Part shown: piece after piece, positions 35,591-43,781 of the stretch | Numbering within the stretch: position 1 is the stretch's first letter | Layout of the letters: each line of letters starts with the position of its first letter | Origin: Coleofasciculus sp. FACHB-T130 | GTDB taxonomy: Bacteria; Cyanobacteriota; Cyanobacteriia; Cyanobacteriales; FACHB-T130 | Length of the DNA stretch: 64,000 bases | Direction: 5' to 3' | NCBI RefSeq assembly: GCF_014695375.1 | Contig: NZ_JACJOG010000014.1 | Location: forward strand, 62,001-126,000 | Notes under the pieces: generated by a model | The model's input: the letters and a program-made list of their open reading frames with translations, nothing else | Database searches by the model: none | What the model was told of the DNA's origin: nothing | Translations under genes and position numbers: made by a program

Positions 35591-36716
35591 GGAAAAACTG
35601 CTTCACTGCCTTGGTAATTACTTGAATCTGCTGGTCGCTTAACTCATAAAATATCGGTAAACGGAGCAGCCGATTAGAAATATCGTCAGTCACATTCATA
35701 TTGCCACAAACGCGACCATACCTTCTTCCGGCTGGGGAAGAGTGTAGGGGTACGTAATGAAATACAGCATTGATGCCACAAACCTTCAATTTTTCTATTA
35801 ATGCAGTGCGGCTCTCTAAATCTGGTAGAAGCAAATAGTACATATGGGCATTGTGCTGGCATTCTGCCGGAATAATGGGACGGCGCACCGTACCTCGCTC
35901 TTCCAAGTCAGCAAACGCCTCGTCATATTGCTGCCAAATGTCCAGCCTTTTGCGGGTGATAGTATTGGCTGATTCTAGCTGCGCCCATAGAAATGCAGCA
36001 TTGATTTCACTTGGCAAGTAAGATGAGCCAATATCCACCCAAGTATATTTGTCCACTAACCCCTGGAAGAATTGGCTGCGGTTGGTTCCCTTTTGCCAAA
36101 TTATCTCAGCGCGATCGCATAATTCTGGGTCATTAACCAGCAATGCGCCCCCTTCACCACAAATTACATTCTTAGTTTCGTGAAAGCTAACAGCGGCTAA
36201 ATGACCAATACTGCCTAGAGAGCGCCCTTTGTAAGCCGCGCCTATTCCTTGAGCTGCATCTTCTATTACTAGCAACTGGTGATGCTGGGCAATTTCCATA
36301 ATTTTGTCCATTTCACAGCCAACACCAGCATAATGAACTGGAGCGATCGCTTTAGTTTTGGGAGTAATCGCTGCCTCTATTTTGGATTCATTAATATTTA
36401 GAGTATCTGGGCGAATATCGACAAACACTGGTACGCCACCCCGCAGCACAAAGGCATTCGCAGTCGAGACAAAGGTGTATGACGGCATAACCACCTCATC
36501 TCCTGGCTGGATCTCGGCAAGGATGGCTGCCATCTCTAGTGCTGCCGTACAGGAGTGGGTTAACAATGCTTTGTAGCAGCCAATTTCTGACTCTAACCAA
36601 GCATGACATTTTTTAGTAAATTCGCCATTTCCGGAAAGATGGGCGTTAGCGATCGCTTGCTGAAGGTACTCCTGCTCTCTACCAGTAGTAAATGGCTTAT
36701 TGAAGGGAATGTTCAC
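35580..36716 (-). CDS. rffA: dTDP-4-amino-4,6-dideoxygalactose transaminase RffA/WecE
   Basis: A PLP-dependent aminotransferase that converts dTDP-4-keto-6-deoxyglucose plus glutamate to dTDP-4-amino-4,6-dideoxygalactose. The 378-residue DegT/DnrJ/EryC1-type protein begins IPFNKPFTTGREQEYLQQAI. It carries ALLTHSCTAALEMAAIL near residue 50, VIEDAAQGIGAAYKGRSLG near 155 (PLP-phosphate and Asp contacts) and SFHETKNVICGEGGALLVN near 183, where the Lys of HETKN forms the Schiff base. Gene order places it between a methyltransferase and a membrane glycosyltransferase. Its substrate is the same 4-keto intermediate used by RfbC/RfbD, so the two pathways compete or share precursor. Confidence 0.88.
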   Translation of the reverse strand: MNIPFNKPFTTGREQEYLQQAIANAHLSGNGEFTKKCHAWLESEIGCYKALLTHSCTAALEMAAILAEIQPGDEVVMPSYTFVSTANAFVLRGGVPVFVDIRPDTLNINESKIEAAITPKTKAIAPVHYAGVGCEMDKIMEIAQHHQLLVIEDAAQGIGAAYKGRSLGSIGHLAAVSFHETKNVICGEGGALLVNDPELCDRAEIIWQKGTNRSQFFQGLVDKYTWVDIGSSYLPSEINAAFLWAQLESANTITRKRLDIWQQYDEAFADLEERGTVRRPIIPAECQHNAHMYYLLLPDLESRTALIEKLKVCGINAVFHYVPLHSSPAGRRYGRVCGNMNVTDDISNRLLRLPIFYELSDQQIQVITKAVKQFFHEN

Positions 36717-36723
36717 AAGACTC

Positions 36724-37593
36724 TCAACTGCGACTTGCTATCAAAAGCAAGGAGCCACCAGCAGGAAATGAGAAGCCAAGACGGATCATGGTCTTTTCCA
36801 AGTATAGAATGCTCTCTAAGATAGCATTCATCCAGCCACTAATCCTCAGCTCAGATGTAGCATCATAGTTTGGATTAGGTTTTCGCTGCTGCAAACGAGA
36901 GAGCGCCATTAAAGGTAGTAGCAGCGAAACAAAGGATGTCATTCTTACTACTGTGAATCCGGCACATTCCACTTTAGTTTTTAACTCTTGGGCGTGATAC
37001 CGACGTACATGGTGAGCATAGTCATCAGCTTGGCTCCAGAGCCAACGATGCTGTGGAACAGTCAGCACAATACCGCCCCCTGGCTTAGTTGCTTGATACA
37101 TTTGGGCTAAAACTTTTCCGTCTTCTTTGATATGTTCCAAAACATCAAAAGCACCAATGACATCAAATTCATTTGCAAAGGGGATTTTACAAGCATCCAT
37201 CTGAAATAACTCTGCCTTAGATAGCCGCTGAGCAGCAAAATCCAAGCCTATGGTAAAGATTTCACTCCCCCACAAACGAAGTTTAGGAAATGCTTGCTCA
37301 ATGCCCCACAAGACAAATCCAGTTCCACAGCCGATTTCCAAAAAGCTTTTAGCTTGGGGAAAATAGCGTTGCAAGGCCCAAATTATCAAACGGTTGCGGG
37401 AACGAAACCAAAAGTTCTCCGCTTCTAGGGTAGCAAGCTTAGTAAAAAACCTAGCCTCAAAGCCATCACTTGCTTCTGCCAGTTGAGGTGCGAATGCCAC
37501 ATAGCCATCTACCAGCTTTGGTGCATGACCACAAGAGGTACAAGTCCATCCCAATATCTCAAAGTGTTTGCCGCACATACCACACACCTTCAT
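36724..37593 (-). CDS. Methyltransferase with N-terminal zinc-ribbon-like motif
   Basis: A 289-residue protein. The N-terminus has two Cys pairs (CGMCGKHF and CTSCGHAP) spaced like a small zinc ribbon, followed by a class I SAM methyltransferase with motif I FLEIGCGTGFVLWGIEQAF near residue 85. DVIGAFDVLEHIKEDGKV near 145 and GGIVLTVPQHRWLWSQAD near 172 are typical of glycan-cluster methyltransferases. The C-terminal part has a hydrophobic stretch near residues 215-232 that may touch the membrane. It overlaps the upstream transporter gene by 4 bp and precedes rffA by 7 bp. The substrate is probably a nucleotide or lipid-linked sugar; not proven. Confidence 0.78.
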   Translation of the reverse strand: MKVCGMCGKHFEILGWTCTSCGHAPKLVDGYVAFAPQLAEASDGFEARFFTKLATLEAENFWFRSRNRLIIWALQRYFPQAKSFLEIGCGTGFVLWGIEQAFPKLRLWGSEIFTIGLDFAAQRLSKAELFQMDACKIPFANEFDVIGAFDVLEHIKEDGKVLAQMYQATKPGGGIVLTVPQHRWLWSQADDYAHHVRRYHAQELKTKVECAGFTVVRMTSFVSLLLPLMALSRLQQRKPNPNYDATSELRISGWMNAILESILYLEKTMIRLGFSFPAGGSLLLIASRS

Positions 37594-37952
37594 CCCTGAC
37601 TTCCTATTACTATACCTGCAACGATTAAACCCATCCCTACAACTTTAGGCATTGTGATTGCATCGTGAAAGAAGATGGAACTGAGACTAAGTACTAAAAC
37701 AAATGTGATGCTCGTGAAGGGATAGGCATAGCTGAGCGTAAACTTAGTCATAGCAGCCATCCATGAAACTGCTGCTAAAAAAGCACAGGCAAAGCTACTA
37801 ATTATCCAAGGATTAGCTAGCAAGCGTAAAATAAACCACAGTTTTTCTGATGCTTCCACTGGAAATGAACCCGCAGCATTAACTTGCCACTTAATAATAA
37901 TTTGACCATAAACTGTAAGCAGAATTGTCAGAAGAATATATAGGTGAGTCAT
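37590..37952 (-). CDS. Small EamA/SMR-type four-helix transporter
   Basis: A 120-residue protein consisting of four membrane segments with short loops, the size and plan of the small multidrug resistance/EamA half-transporters. The pattern (YGQIIIKWQVNAAG after helix one, SYAYPFTSITFVLVLSLSS in helix three, GMGLIVAGIVIGS in helix four) resembles ArnE/ArnF-like flippases that move undecaprenyl-linked aminosugars. Next to an RffA aminotransferase a flippase role is attractive but unproven. It probably acts as a dimer. It overlaps the downstream methyltransferase by 4 bp and follows a small unknown gene by 5 bp. Confidence 0.72.
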   Translation of the reverse strand: MTHLYILLTILLTVYGQIIIKWQVNAAGSFPVEASEKLWFILRLLANPWIISSFACAFLAAVSWMAAMTKFTLSYAYPFTSITFVLVLSLSSIFFHDAITMPKVVGMGLIVAGIVIGSQG

Positions 37953-37957
37953 TATAC

Positions 37958-38251
37958 TTAACCAACTTTTTTTAAATGTGCTATTGTTTCTTTCTCTCTC
38001 TCCTGCAAACCCGAATACCCTGGTGCCAAATCGAAGGCATACTTACAATTTATGTAAAGCGTTAAATTTTGATTAAAGGTCAGACTTAAACTTGCAGTAT
38101 TTACCGCTGATGTCCAAGCCGTGAATAGAGGCTTTTTTACCATTTCTCTGACGAATACATTAGCTCTGTAAAAACGGAGTTTAGCCAAGCCAGTAATGAA
38201 AGCATCCAATTCTGCAACTTTGTGAATTAGTTTCACCGTGGTATCTGACAA
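37958..38251 (-). CDS. Unknown 97-residue protein, possibly a truncated remnant
   Basis: I do not recognise this protein. It is basic and amphipathic (LRFYRANVFVREMVKKPLF), with no membrane segment or known motif. The likely start is a TTG with an AAGGGAG-type ribosome-binding site just upstream. The same frame is open for another 26 codons 5' of that start and reads like coding sequence, up to a stop near 38332. It may therefore be a fragment of a longer protein that lost its N-terminus. It sits 5 bp before the small transporter gene. A real small gene and a decay product are both possible. Confidence 0.4.
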   Translation of the reverse strand: MSDTTVKLIHKVAELDAFITGLAKLRFYRANVFVREMVKKPLFTAWTSAVNTASLSLTFNQNLTLYINCKYAFDLAPGYSGLQEREKETIAHLKKVG

Positions 38252-38671
38252 TTTAGATAGTTCTCCCTTTTCAAATTTAGATGTCCTTGGAGAGCGCTGC
38301 CAACTCGCAGAATTGACAAGTACAGGTAATCATTTCTCAAATAGTCTAGTCTGTTTCCTTTGATGTCCATGAATGGAACAACACAAAGTATTTACTCTGT
38401 AAAATTTGTCTCAAATAATACAATGTGTGCTGACCCCATTTGTCAATCAGCTTTGTTGAAAACATTTACAGAGCCTTGGGCGAAAGTTTGGATGAAATAA
38501 ATCCAATTCCAAAGAAAATTCCGCAGAGGTTAATATTTTTTTTCGAATGTAACAGGGCTTACATCGTTGAGAACGAAAGCTTTAAATTCAAAAAAAATTT
38601 ATATGATAATTAATCAAATAAAATGACAACTAGCTTATACCTTTCAATTCTGCCATGAACTTTACTCAATT
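38252..38671 (-). other. 420-bp AT-rich gap within the minus-strand block
   Basis: The only long gap inside the otherwise compact minus-strand block. The part next to 38251 remains open in the frame of the 97-residue protein. The rest holds homopolymer A/T runs and no recognisable gene or RNA. It separates an upstream group (WbqC to beta-propeller protein) from a downstream group (small protein to YfhO-like) and may contain a second promoter or a deletion scar. Confidence 0.4.
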
Positions 38672-39571
38672 TTAGACTAAAATAGCCAATCCAAATCCAG
38701 ACTTACCATATCCGTTACCATTGTATAACATATATTTTTCATCTTTATAATTAAAAACGAAGGGATACTCAACACTTTCAGAATCCCAGCCTGAAGTAGA
38801 CACATTAAGGCAAAATTTTTCATCAAACCTTTCCCAGTGAATACCATCTAATGATTCTGCATAGCCAATCCGATAAGCAGTGCCCCGGTATGAATACCAC
38901 ATCTTATATATACCATTCTCTTTAATTACACAAGGTTTGGCTATGGCATATTCATCAGGAGATTTAAAGTTAAGCGCAATCGTCCCTTCTCTTATCCAAT
39001 TAATACCATCTAATGACTCGGCATATTTGATTAAGTATGCCATGTCAGTCGGTTGGGAACCCCATTTTAGATTAGATCCATACCACATTTTCCAGACTTG
39101 ACCATCCCGCATTACCCAAGGGTAGGATATAGAAAGCGGGTCAACTTCATTTCTATCGACAATTGGTGCTTTAGAAAATCGTTTAAACTCAGACTCTAGT
39201 GAATTGCTAATAGCTAAACCGATACTATTACGCCACGGAACCGTTACGCCCAGATTCCATCCAAGATAGTAGAGATATCTTTTTTCATCAAGGATAGTCA
39301 AGCATCCCATAGAAACACCGCTGTCATCAAAGGTGCCTATTTCCCCTGGCTGAACTACAGGTTGATTGGATATTTGTATGACTTGCTGGGGATTGTTAAG
39401 ATTAATAATTATAAATCCAATACTCGATCTGTTTTTCCTATCCCTACAGCTGAAATATATTTTAAAAGTATCTTTTTCAAGATATTCTGCTACTGGGTTA
39501 GCTGCATGAGATATCATCCATTCATAATTATTATTGGGACAAAAAATTAGCCCTAGCTTTTTCCATTTCAT
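38672..39571 (-). CDS. Five-bladed beta-propeller glycosidase-like protein (GH43/GH32-like)
   Basis: A 299-residue protein built from repeated WxxW-type beta blades. The repeat YAESLDGINW / YAESLDGIHW occurs twice, near residues 180 and 235, each preceded by VWKMWYG or IYKMWYS strands. That is the signature of five-bladed propellers related to glycosyl hydrolases and phosphorylases of the GH43/GH130 type. There is no signal peptide, so it is probably cytoplasmic. Members in O-antigen-type clusters are thought to act on sugar precursors or in transfer rather than degradation. It starts 10 bp after the NeuD-like gene. The catalytic residues could not be assigned with confidence. Confidence 0.68.
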   Translation of the reverse strand: MKWKKLGLIFCPNNNYEWMISHAANPVAEYLEKDTFKIYFSCRDRKNRSSIGFIIINLNNPQQVIQISNQPVVQPGEIGTFDDSGVSMGCLTILDEKRYLYYLGWNLGVTVPWRNSIGLAISNSLESEFKRFSKAPIVDRNEVDPLSISYPWVMRDGQVWKMWYGSNLKWGSQPTDMAYLIKYAESLDGINWIREGTIALNFKSPDEYAIAKPCVIKENGIYKMWYSYRGTAYRIGYAESLDGIHWERFDEKFCLNVSTSGWDSESVEYPFVFNYKDEKYMLYNGNGYGKSGFGLAILV

Positions 39572-39581
39572 TTCAAACTAC

Positions 39582-40244
39582 CTATAAATTTCTTAATCGA
39601 TTGCTCGGAACTTTGGATAACTCTGCTGCATCAGATGCGTAAACTCCATTTTCTTGAGTATCCTGAAGAATTAATGCTCCAGCGCCAATGACACATCCTT
39701 TTGCTACAGTGACATGATCTCTAATAGTGGCATTAACGCCTATAAAGCAGCTTTCACAAATTTTAACTCCACCTGAAATCACAACATGAGAAGTAATAAA
39801 ACAGTTATCCTTTATCTCAGAATGATGTCCTATATGATTTCCACTCCAAACTGTGACGTTATTACCAATTTTTACAAAGGGTTGGATAGTAACGTCTTCT
39901 AAAATAAAACAATTATCACCAATTTGGGTGTCACCCCAATGTGTAGTTTTAGAACTAATGTAACTAATTAACTTATACCCTTTTTGCTTAGCTAAATTAT
40001 ATTTATTTGTCCTAACCGTATTAAGCTTTGCGTAACTAACAGCAATAAACATTTCATGGACTTCAGGCGAGTAATTTTGTTCAACTTCATCAAATGGAAC
40101 AAGCGGTAGACCACAAAATTCACTTAACTTAAGGTATTCTCTATCTACCGTGAAAGCTACCACTTCATGATTGCTGTCATGGGTCAAATAAAAATGTGCC
40201 AGCTGTGCGATGTCTCCAGTACCAAAAATAACTATTTTACTCAT
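39582..40244 (-). CDS. NeuD-family sugar O/N-acyltransferase
   Basis: A 220-residue protein of the PglD/NeuD group. The N-terminal Rossmann-like domain, KIVIFGTGDIAQLAHFYL, binds the sugar nucleotide. From about residue 100 a left-handed beta-helix of hexapeptide repeats begins (WGDTQIGDNCFILEDVTIQP), with the likely catalytic His in WSGNHIGHHSEIKDN near residue 138 and GCVIGAGALI near 190. It would acetylate or formylate an amino or hydroxyl group on a nucleotide sugar, so a 4-amino sugar from RffA is a plausible substrate (inference). It is followed 10 bp later by the propeller protein. Confidence 0.82.
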   Translation of the reverse strand: MSKIVIFGTGDIAQLAHFYLTHDSNHEVVAFTVDREYLKLSEFCGLPLVPFDEVEQNYSPEVHEMFIAVSYAKLNTVRTNKYNLAKQKGYKLISYISSKTTHWGDTQIGDNCFILEDVTIQPFVKIGNNVTVWSGNHIGHHSEIKDNCFITSHVVISGGVKICESCFIGVNATIRDHVTVAKGCVIGAGALILQDTQENGVYASDAAELSKVPSNRLRNL

Positions 40245-40278
40245 TGTGCTTTTAATTGTTATTTTACTTTTATTAAAA

Positions 40279-40917
40279 TTAAATTTTATTTTTTCTAACT
40301 ATTAGAGTAAATTCATATAGTCCATAATCATGCAGTAAAGCTACATTTCTAGAAAATCTTTTTTTGCATAAATCAAAATAGAAGCATGGATCGGCGTAAT
40401 ATAAATGATCTTGCATATACTCTCTGTCGGAATAACTAGTTAAAATGTTAAATGCAAAACCAGATTGGCTGATAATATTGATACTATTCAAAGTTTCAAT
40501 AATATATTCTTCCCACTCCTGATTGCTTCTATCCAGTTTTACATTAAAAATCCCGCTAGCAATCGTGTAATCGGAAACCAAAGAAAAATTATTATCCGAG
40601 GAAAAATAGCAATTAGGTTTATCGTGATACAATTCTCTTGCTTTGGCAATCATTGCTTCTGACAAGTCAAAGCCCCTATAGTTAAATTTGTAGCTTTTTT
40701 CAGCCATAAATGCAAATAAAGAACCGTATCCACATCCATAGTCATTGATAGAAAAATGAGCTGGTTGATTGCATAGCTTTAGCAGTTGCTCAAACCTTAT
40801 TTGTTGAGACTCTAGAGAATTCCAATCTACACCTTGAGGTACAGAACCGTATATAGCTAGTTTTTCGGTGTAATAATATTTAACATCCTCTTTAATAGAA
40901 TTAAATTTACTGTTCAT
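40279..40917 (-). CDS. SAM-dependent methyltransferase
   Basis: A 212-residue class I methyltransferase. Motif I reads SINDYGCGYGSLFAFMAE near residue 57, with Asp-Tyr-Gly-Cys-Gly in place of the more common DxGCGxG. The acidic ribose contact is in YRGFDLSEAMIAKARE near 82. SDYTIASGIFNVKLDR near 115 and a Tyr-rich C-terminus follow. It overlaps the 3' end of the upstream GT2 gene by 11 bp. The gene is AT-rich and uses AT-ending codons, like its neighbours. It is probably a sugar O- or N-methyltransferase; the substrate is unknown. Confidence 0.75.
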   Translation of the reverse strand: MNSKFNSIKEDVKYYYTEKLAIYGSVPQGVDWNSLESQQIRFEQLLKLCNQPAHFSINDYGCGYGSLFAFMAEKSYKFNYRGFDLSEAMIAKARELYHDKPNCYFSSDNNFSLVSDYTIASGIFNVKLDRSNQEWEEYIIETLNSINIISQSGFAFNILTSYSDREYMQDHLYYADPCFYFDLCKKRFSRNVALLHDYGLYEFTLIVRKNKI

Positions 40918-41842
40918 GTTTTTCTAACCTCTGATACAATTGCCGAACTATTGTATAAGGTCTATTTTTAGTCTCAATAAATATTTTTGAAATATACATT
41001 CCAATTACACCCAAAAAGCATATTATGAGACCTCCTATAAACCATATAGAAACAATCAGAGATGTCCAACCTACAAGGGTAGTATTAAATAAAAGTTTAC
41101 GCCTTACCAAGTCTAGAATAAAAATAGCAGATATCAATGCCATAAATAAACCTATATAAAAAATATAGATTAAAGGTTTATTGCTAAAAGATGTTACCGC
41201 ATTTACTAAAATATTCATTTTTTTGCTAAAGCTATATGTAGTTTCTGATTTTGAATGTTTAACTACATACATAGGAACTTGTTCATATCCAGTAATGTGC
41301 CAAACTCCTGCTAAGAATACTTCTCTTTCCCTAAATCTTAATAAACTTTTAACATACTTTCTACTCATTAACCTTGCGGTAACAATATTTTGAGGTAAAT
41401 CAACGTCGGCTAAATAGCTAAGGAGCCGATAAAAAAAAGCACCAGATAGCTGCTCAAAAATTCCCCCTTTTCTAATTTTTTGAACTCCATAAACCACATC
41501 ACAGTTTCTATCTAATAATTGCTGATAGAACAGACTAAATAATTCAGGTTCCTCCTCTAGATCGCAATCAATTAGAAATATTTTTTCGCCTTTAGCATAA
41601 GACAAACCAGTCATCATTGCCTTGTGATGTCCAAAGTTACGAGACAAATCTACTACTCTGATTTTGGAATTCTCTTCGTAGATCGAAACAGCTACTTCTA
41701 AAGAATCATCAGGCGACCCGTCATTAACAAAGATAATCTCGTAATTATCAGTTACTTTCTCTACCTCCACCTTTATCCGCCTATAAAACTCCTTCAGGTA
41801 AGGAGAAGAGTAATACATAGTTGTAACTATGGAAATGTCCAT
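40907..41842 (-). CDS. GtrB-like GT2 glycosyltransferase with two membrane segments
   Basis: A 311-residue enzyme. The GT-A core starts ISIVTTMYYSSPYLKEFYR, with EIIFVNDGSPDDSLE near residue 34, DLSRNFGHHKAMMTGLSYA near 67 and the acidic motif FLIDCDLEEEPELF near 90. Two membrane helices near residues 225-248 and 262-287 end the protein, as in GtrB/ArnC/DPM-type polyprenyl-phosphate glycosyltransferases. Unlike the GtrB-like protein at 27677, the D-x-D motif is intact. It lies 1 bp downstream of wbqC and overlaps the next gene by 11 bp. It probably loads a sugar onto undecaprenyl phosphate for the membrane glycosyltransferases of this block. Confidence 0.85.
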   Translation of the reverse strand: MDISIVTTMYYSSPYLKEFYRRIKVEVEKVTDNYEIIFVNDGSPDDSLEVAVSIYEENSKIRVVDLSRNFGHHKAMMTGLSYAKGEKIFLIDCDLEEEPELFSLFYQQLLDRNCDVVYGVQKIRKGGIFEQLSGAFFYRLLSYLADVDLPQNIVTARLMSRKYVKSLLRFREREVFLAGVWHITGYEQVPMYVVKHSKSETTYSFSKKMNILVNAVTSFSNKPLIYIFYIGLFMALISAIFILDLVRRKLLFNTTLVGWTSLIVSIWFIGGLIICFLGVIGMYISKIFIETKNRPYTIVRQLYQRLEKHEQ

Positions 41843-41843
41843 G

Positions 41844-42536
41844 TCAAAAACTTTTCATGAATTTTTTTGCGTTTTCACCCTCATTTAATATTAAATCTAT
41901 AATACTTACATAGTGATCGAAGGGAGGGAACAGTTGTTTATATTCAGGGTATCCTGTGTAATCATAAAATATTACTTCTACTCCCGCAGAATCGAAAATT
42001 TCTATATTGAGATAATCATGCGCTGCTGGACCAGAGATGTATTGCGAAGCACCAGCTTGTTGACATAGACTGAGCAATCTCTCTGATTTACCTTCTAATA
42101 ATTGATAATTTGAAGACCATGTAATTTTAGTTTCTATTTCTAATAAATTACAAATTTTTATAATAAAAAAATGATTGATATCACTCAATTTTGACATTTG
42201 TGCCTTTAAATACATATTTTTAAACCTGTCAATGTATTTATCAAAACATTTAGCTTTGCTGTAGTTATGAAAAAGGGACTTTAAATGTTTTTGATTCCAA
42301 CTTGATTCTGAGATATTTGTTTCGTTGATTTTTTGAAAGTATTTTCCTTTAACCTCAACAGGAATAGTCAACCATTCTGTGCCTTTAGGAGTTTTAATTT
42401 TATTTCGATTTCTCCAATCTCTTCGAGTATATTGCATATCATCATACAAAATAAATTCATCTACACTATTGATTAAGTCAAAGTAACCTTTCCAAGGAAT
42501 ATAGTTTGACTGAACAATAGCTACCTTTTTGCCCAT
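41844..42536 (-). CDS. WbqC-like protein
   Basis: A 230-residue protein of the WbqC family. The conserved N-terminus KKVAIVQSNYIPWKGYFDLI is followed by EFILYDDMQYTRRDWRNRNK near residue 28, EWLTIPVEVKGKY near 54 and SQYISGPAAHDYLN near 165. All of these are characteristic of WbqC proteins in O-antigen loci. Their activity is poorly defined; a role in amino-sugar or amino-acid modification has been suggested, and they often accompany RffA-type aminotransferases, as here. It is the first gene of the minus-strand block, so the block's main promoter should lie in the gap upstream (42537-42720). Confidence 0.85.
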   Translation of the reverse strand: MGKKVAIVQSNYIPWKGYFDLINSVDEFILYDDMQYTRRDWRNRNKIKTPKGTEWLTIPVEVKGKYFQKINETNISESSWNQKHLKSLFHNYSKAKCFDKYIDRFKNMYLKAQMSKLSDINHFFIIKICNLLEIETKITWSSNYQLLEGKSERLLSLCQQAGASQYISGPAAHDYLNIEIFDSAGVEVIFYDYTGYPEYKQLFPPFDHYVSIIDLILNEGENAKKFMKSF

Positions 42537-42710
42537 GTTACTTTTTTGCTAGAGGAACACTATAAACTTCTGCCATCTCAGCCTGAATCGGGAGTTTATT
42601 TAGAATTTTTCAACTACACTCTATTTCCACTAGTCACTTGCAGTGCCAGCACTGCATCAGATTATGGGCACTATAAGTGCTGTCTAACACTAAATAACAT
42701 ACTAAAGATA

Positions 42711-42882
42711 ATAGAATCCGAGTTATTATACAAAACTGCTGAACACTATGCATCACAGCATAAGCGGTGTAACCTTGGAATGACCCGGCTATAGGCATGG
42801 CTGGCTTTTGAGCGCACCGCAAGTGTGATTTGCCAAAAATCAATCTGGTCAACCCCTCAAAACCGCTGAAGTATTTCCATGA
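42711..42882 (+). pseudogene. Decayed 3' end of rfbC in front of rfbD
   Basis: Reading toward rfbD, the translation ELLYKTAEHYASQHKRC parallels EVLYKTTDYYAPQHERC of the intact RfbC. It then breaks at a stop (42792-42794). The end of the gene resumes as GQPLNIAEVFP-like sequence (GGTCAACCCCTCAA, then GCTGAAGTATTTCCATGA). The old stop TGA overlaps the rfbD ATG as ATGA, preserving the ancestral coupling. Only about 170 bp of rfbC survive. The preceding 150 bp are not recognisable. Confidence 0.85.
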
Positions 42883-43781
42883 CTCGCATCCTCCTAATCG
42901 GCTGTACAGGGCAGGTTGGTAAAGAATTGCAACAAACCCTCGCCCCCTACCAGGAGATAGTTGCTGTTGGACGCCCTACTGTAGACCTCTCCCAGCCAGA
43001 TATCCTTCGTCAAATAATTGGGGAAGTCCAGCCCCAGATTATCATCAATGCAGCTGCTTATACGGCTGTAGACAAAGCTGAGAGTGAACCGGAACTGGCA
43101 AAAGGTGTCAATGCGATCGCGCCCAGCATTCTTGCCCAGGAAGCCCAAAAACAGGGATCTTTCCTGATTCACATCTCTACCGATTATGTTTTCGATGGTA
43201 GCCAGAGTCACCCCTACGGGGAAACTGACGCCACTAACCCCGTTAGCGTCTACGGTGAATCTAAACTCGCTGGGGAAGAAGCCATTCGGGAAACCTGCAC
43301 CCAACACCTGATTTTCAGAACTGCATGGGTATATGGCACTCACGGCAAAAGTAATTTTGTCAAAACCATGCTGCGATTGGGTGGAGAGCAAGAGGAAGTC
43401 CGCGTCGTTGCCGATCAAATTGGTAGCCCGACTTGGGCAAAAGATTTAGCACAAGCGATCGCCCAACTCATTCCCCATCTGACACCAGAAATCGCCGGAA
43501 CCTACCACTACACCAATAGCGGTGTCGCCAGCTGGTATGACTTTGCTGTTGCCATCTTTGAAGAAGCCAAACACGTGGGGTTCCCCTTAAAAGTCCAGCG
43601 CATCATCCCCATTACTACTGCTGAATATCCCACTCCCGCACATCGTCCCGCCTATTCTGTCCTTTCGTGTGGGAAAATATCTGCGGTTATGGGAACTTAT
43701 CCCCCCCACTGGCGACAGGGATTGCGGCAGATGTTACTGGAGTACATAGGCGATGAAAGCTTTAATTCTCTCCGGCGGTAA
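42879..43781 (+). CDS. rfbD: dTDP-4-dehydrorhamnose reductase RfbD
   Basis: The last enzyme of dTDP-L-rhamnose synthesis; it reduces dTDP-4-keto-rhamnose with NAD(P)H. The 300-residue SDR protein has the nucleotide loop ILLIGCTGQVGKELQQTL at the N-terminus, INAAAYTAVDKAESEPELA near residue 55, and the catalytic Tyr/Lys in PVSVYGESKLAGEEAI near 128. FVKTMLRLGGEQEEVRVVAD near 164 is also typical. Its ATG overlaps the stop of the rfbC relic and its end overlaps rfbA by 29 bp. GC content and HIP1 sites resemble the conserved genome, not the AT-rich block upstream. Confidence 0.94.
   Translation: MTRILLIGCTGQVGKELQQTLAPYQEIVAVGRPTVDLSQPDILRQIIGEVQPQIIINAAAYTAVDKAESEPELAKGVNAIAPSILAQEAQKQGSFLIHISTDYVFDGSQSHPYGETDATNPVSVYGESKLAGEEAIRETCTQHLIFRTAWVYGTHGKSNFVKTMLRLGGEQEEVRVVADQIGSPTWAKDLAQAIAQLIPHLTPEIAGTYHYTNSGVASWYDFAVAIFEEAKHVGFPLKVQRIIPITTAEYPTPAHRPAYSVLSCGKISAVMGTYPPHWRQGLRQMLLEYIGDESFNSLRR

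Noticed and set aside
42546-42794. 82-residue open frame upstream of rfbD
   Set aside because: Its end matches a decayed rfbC in frame and its first part resembles nothing. It is a relic frame.
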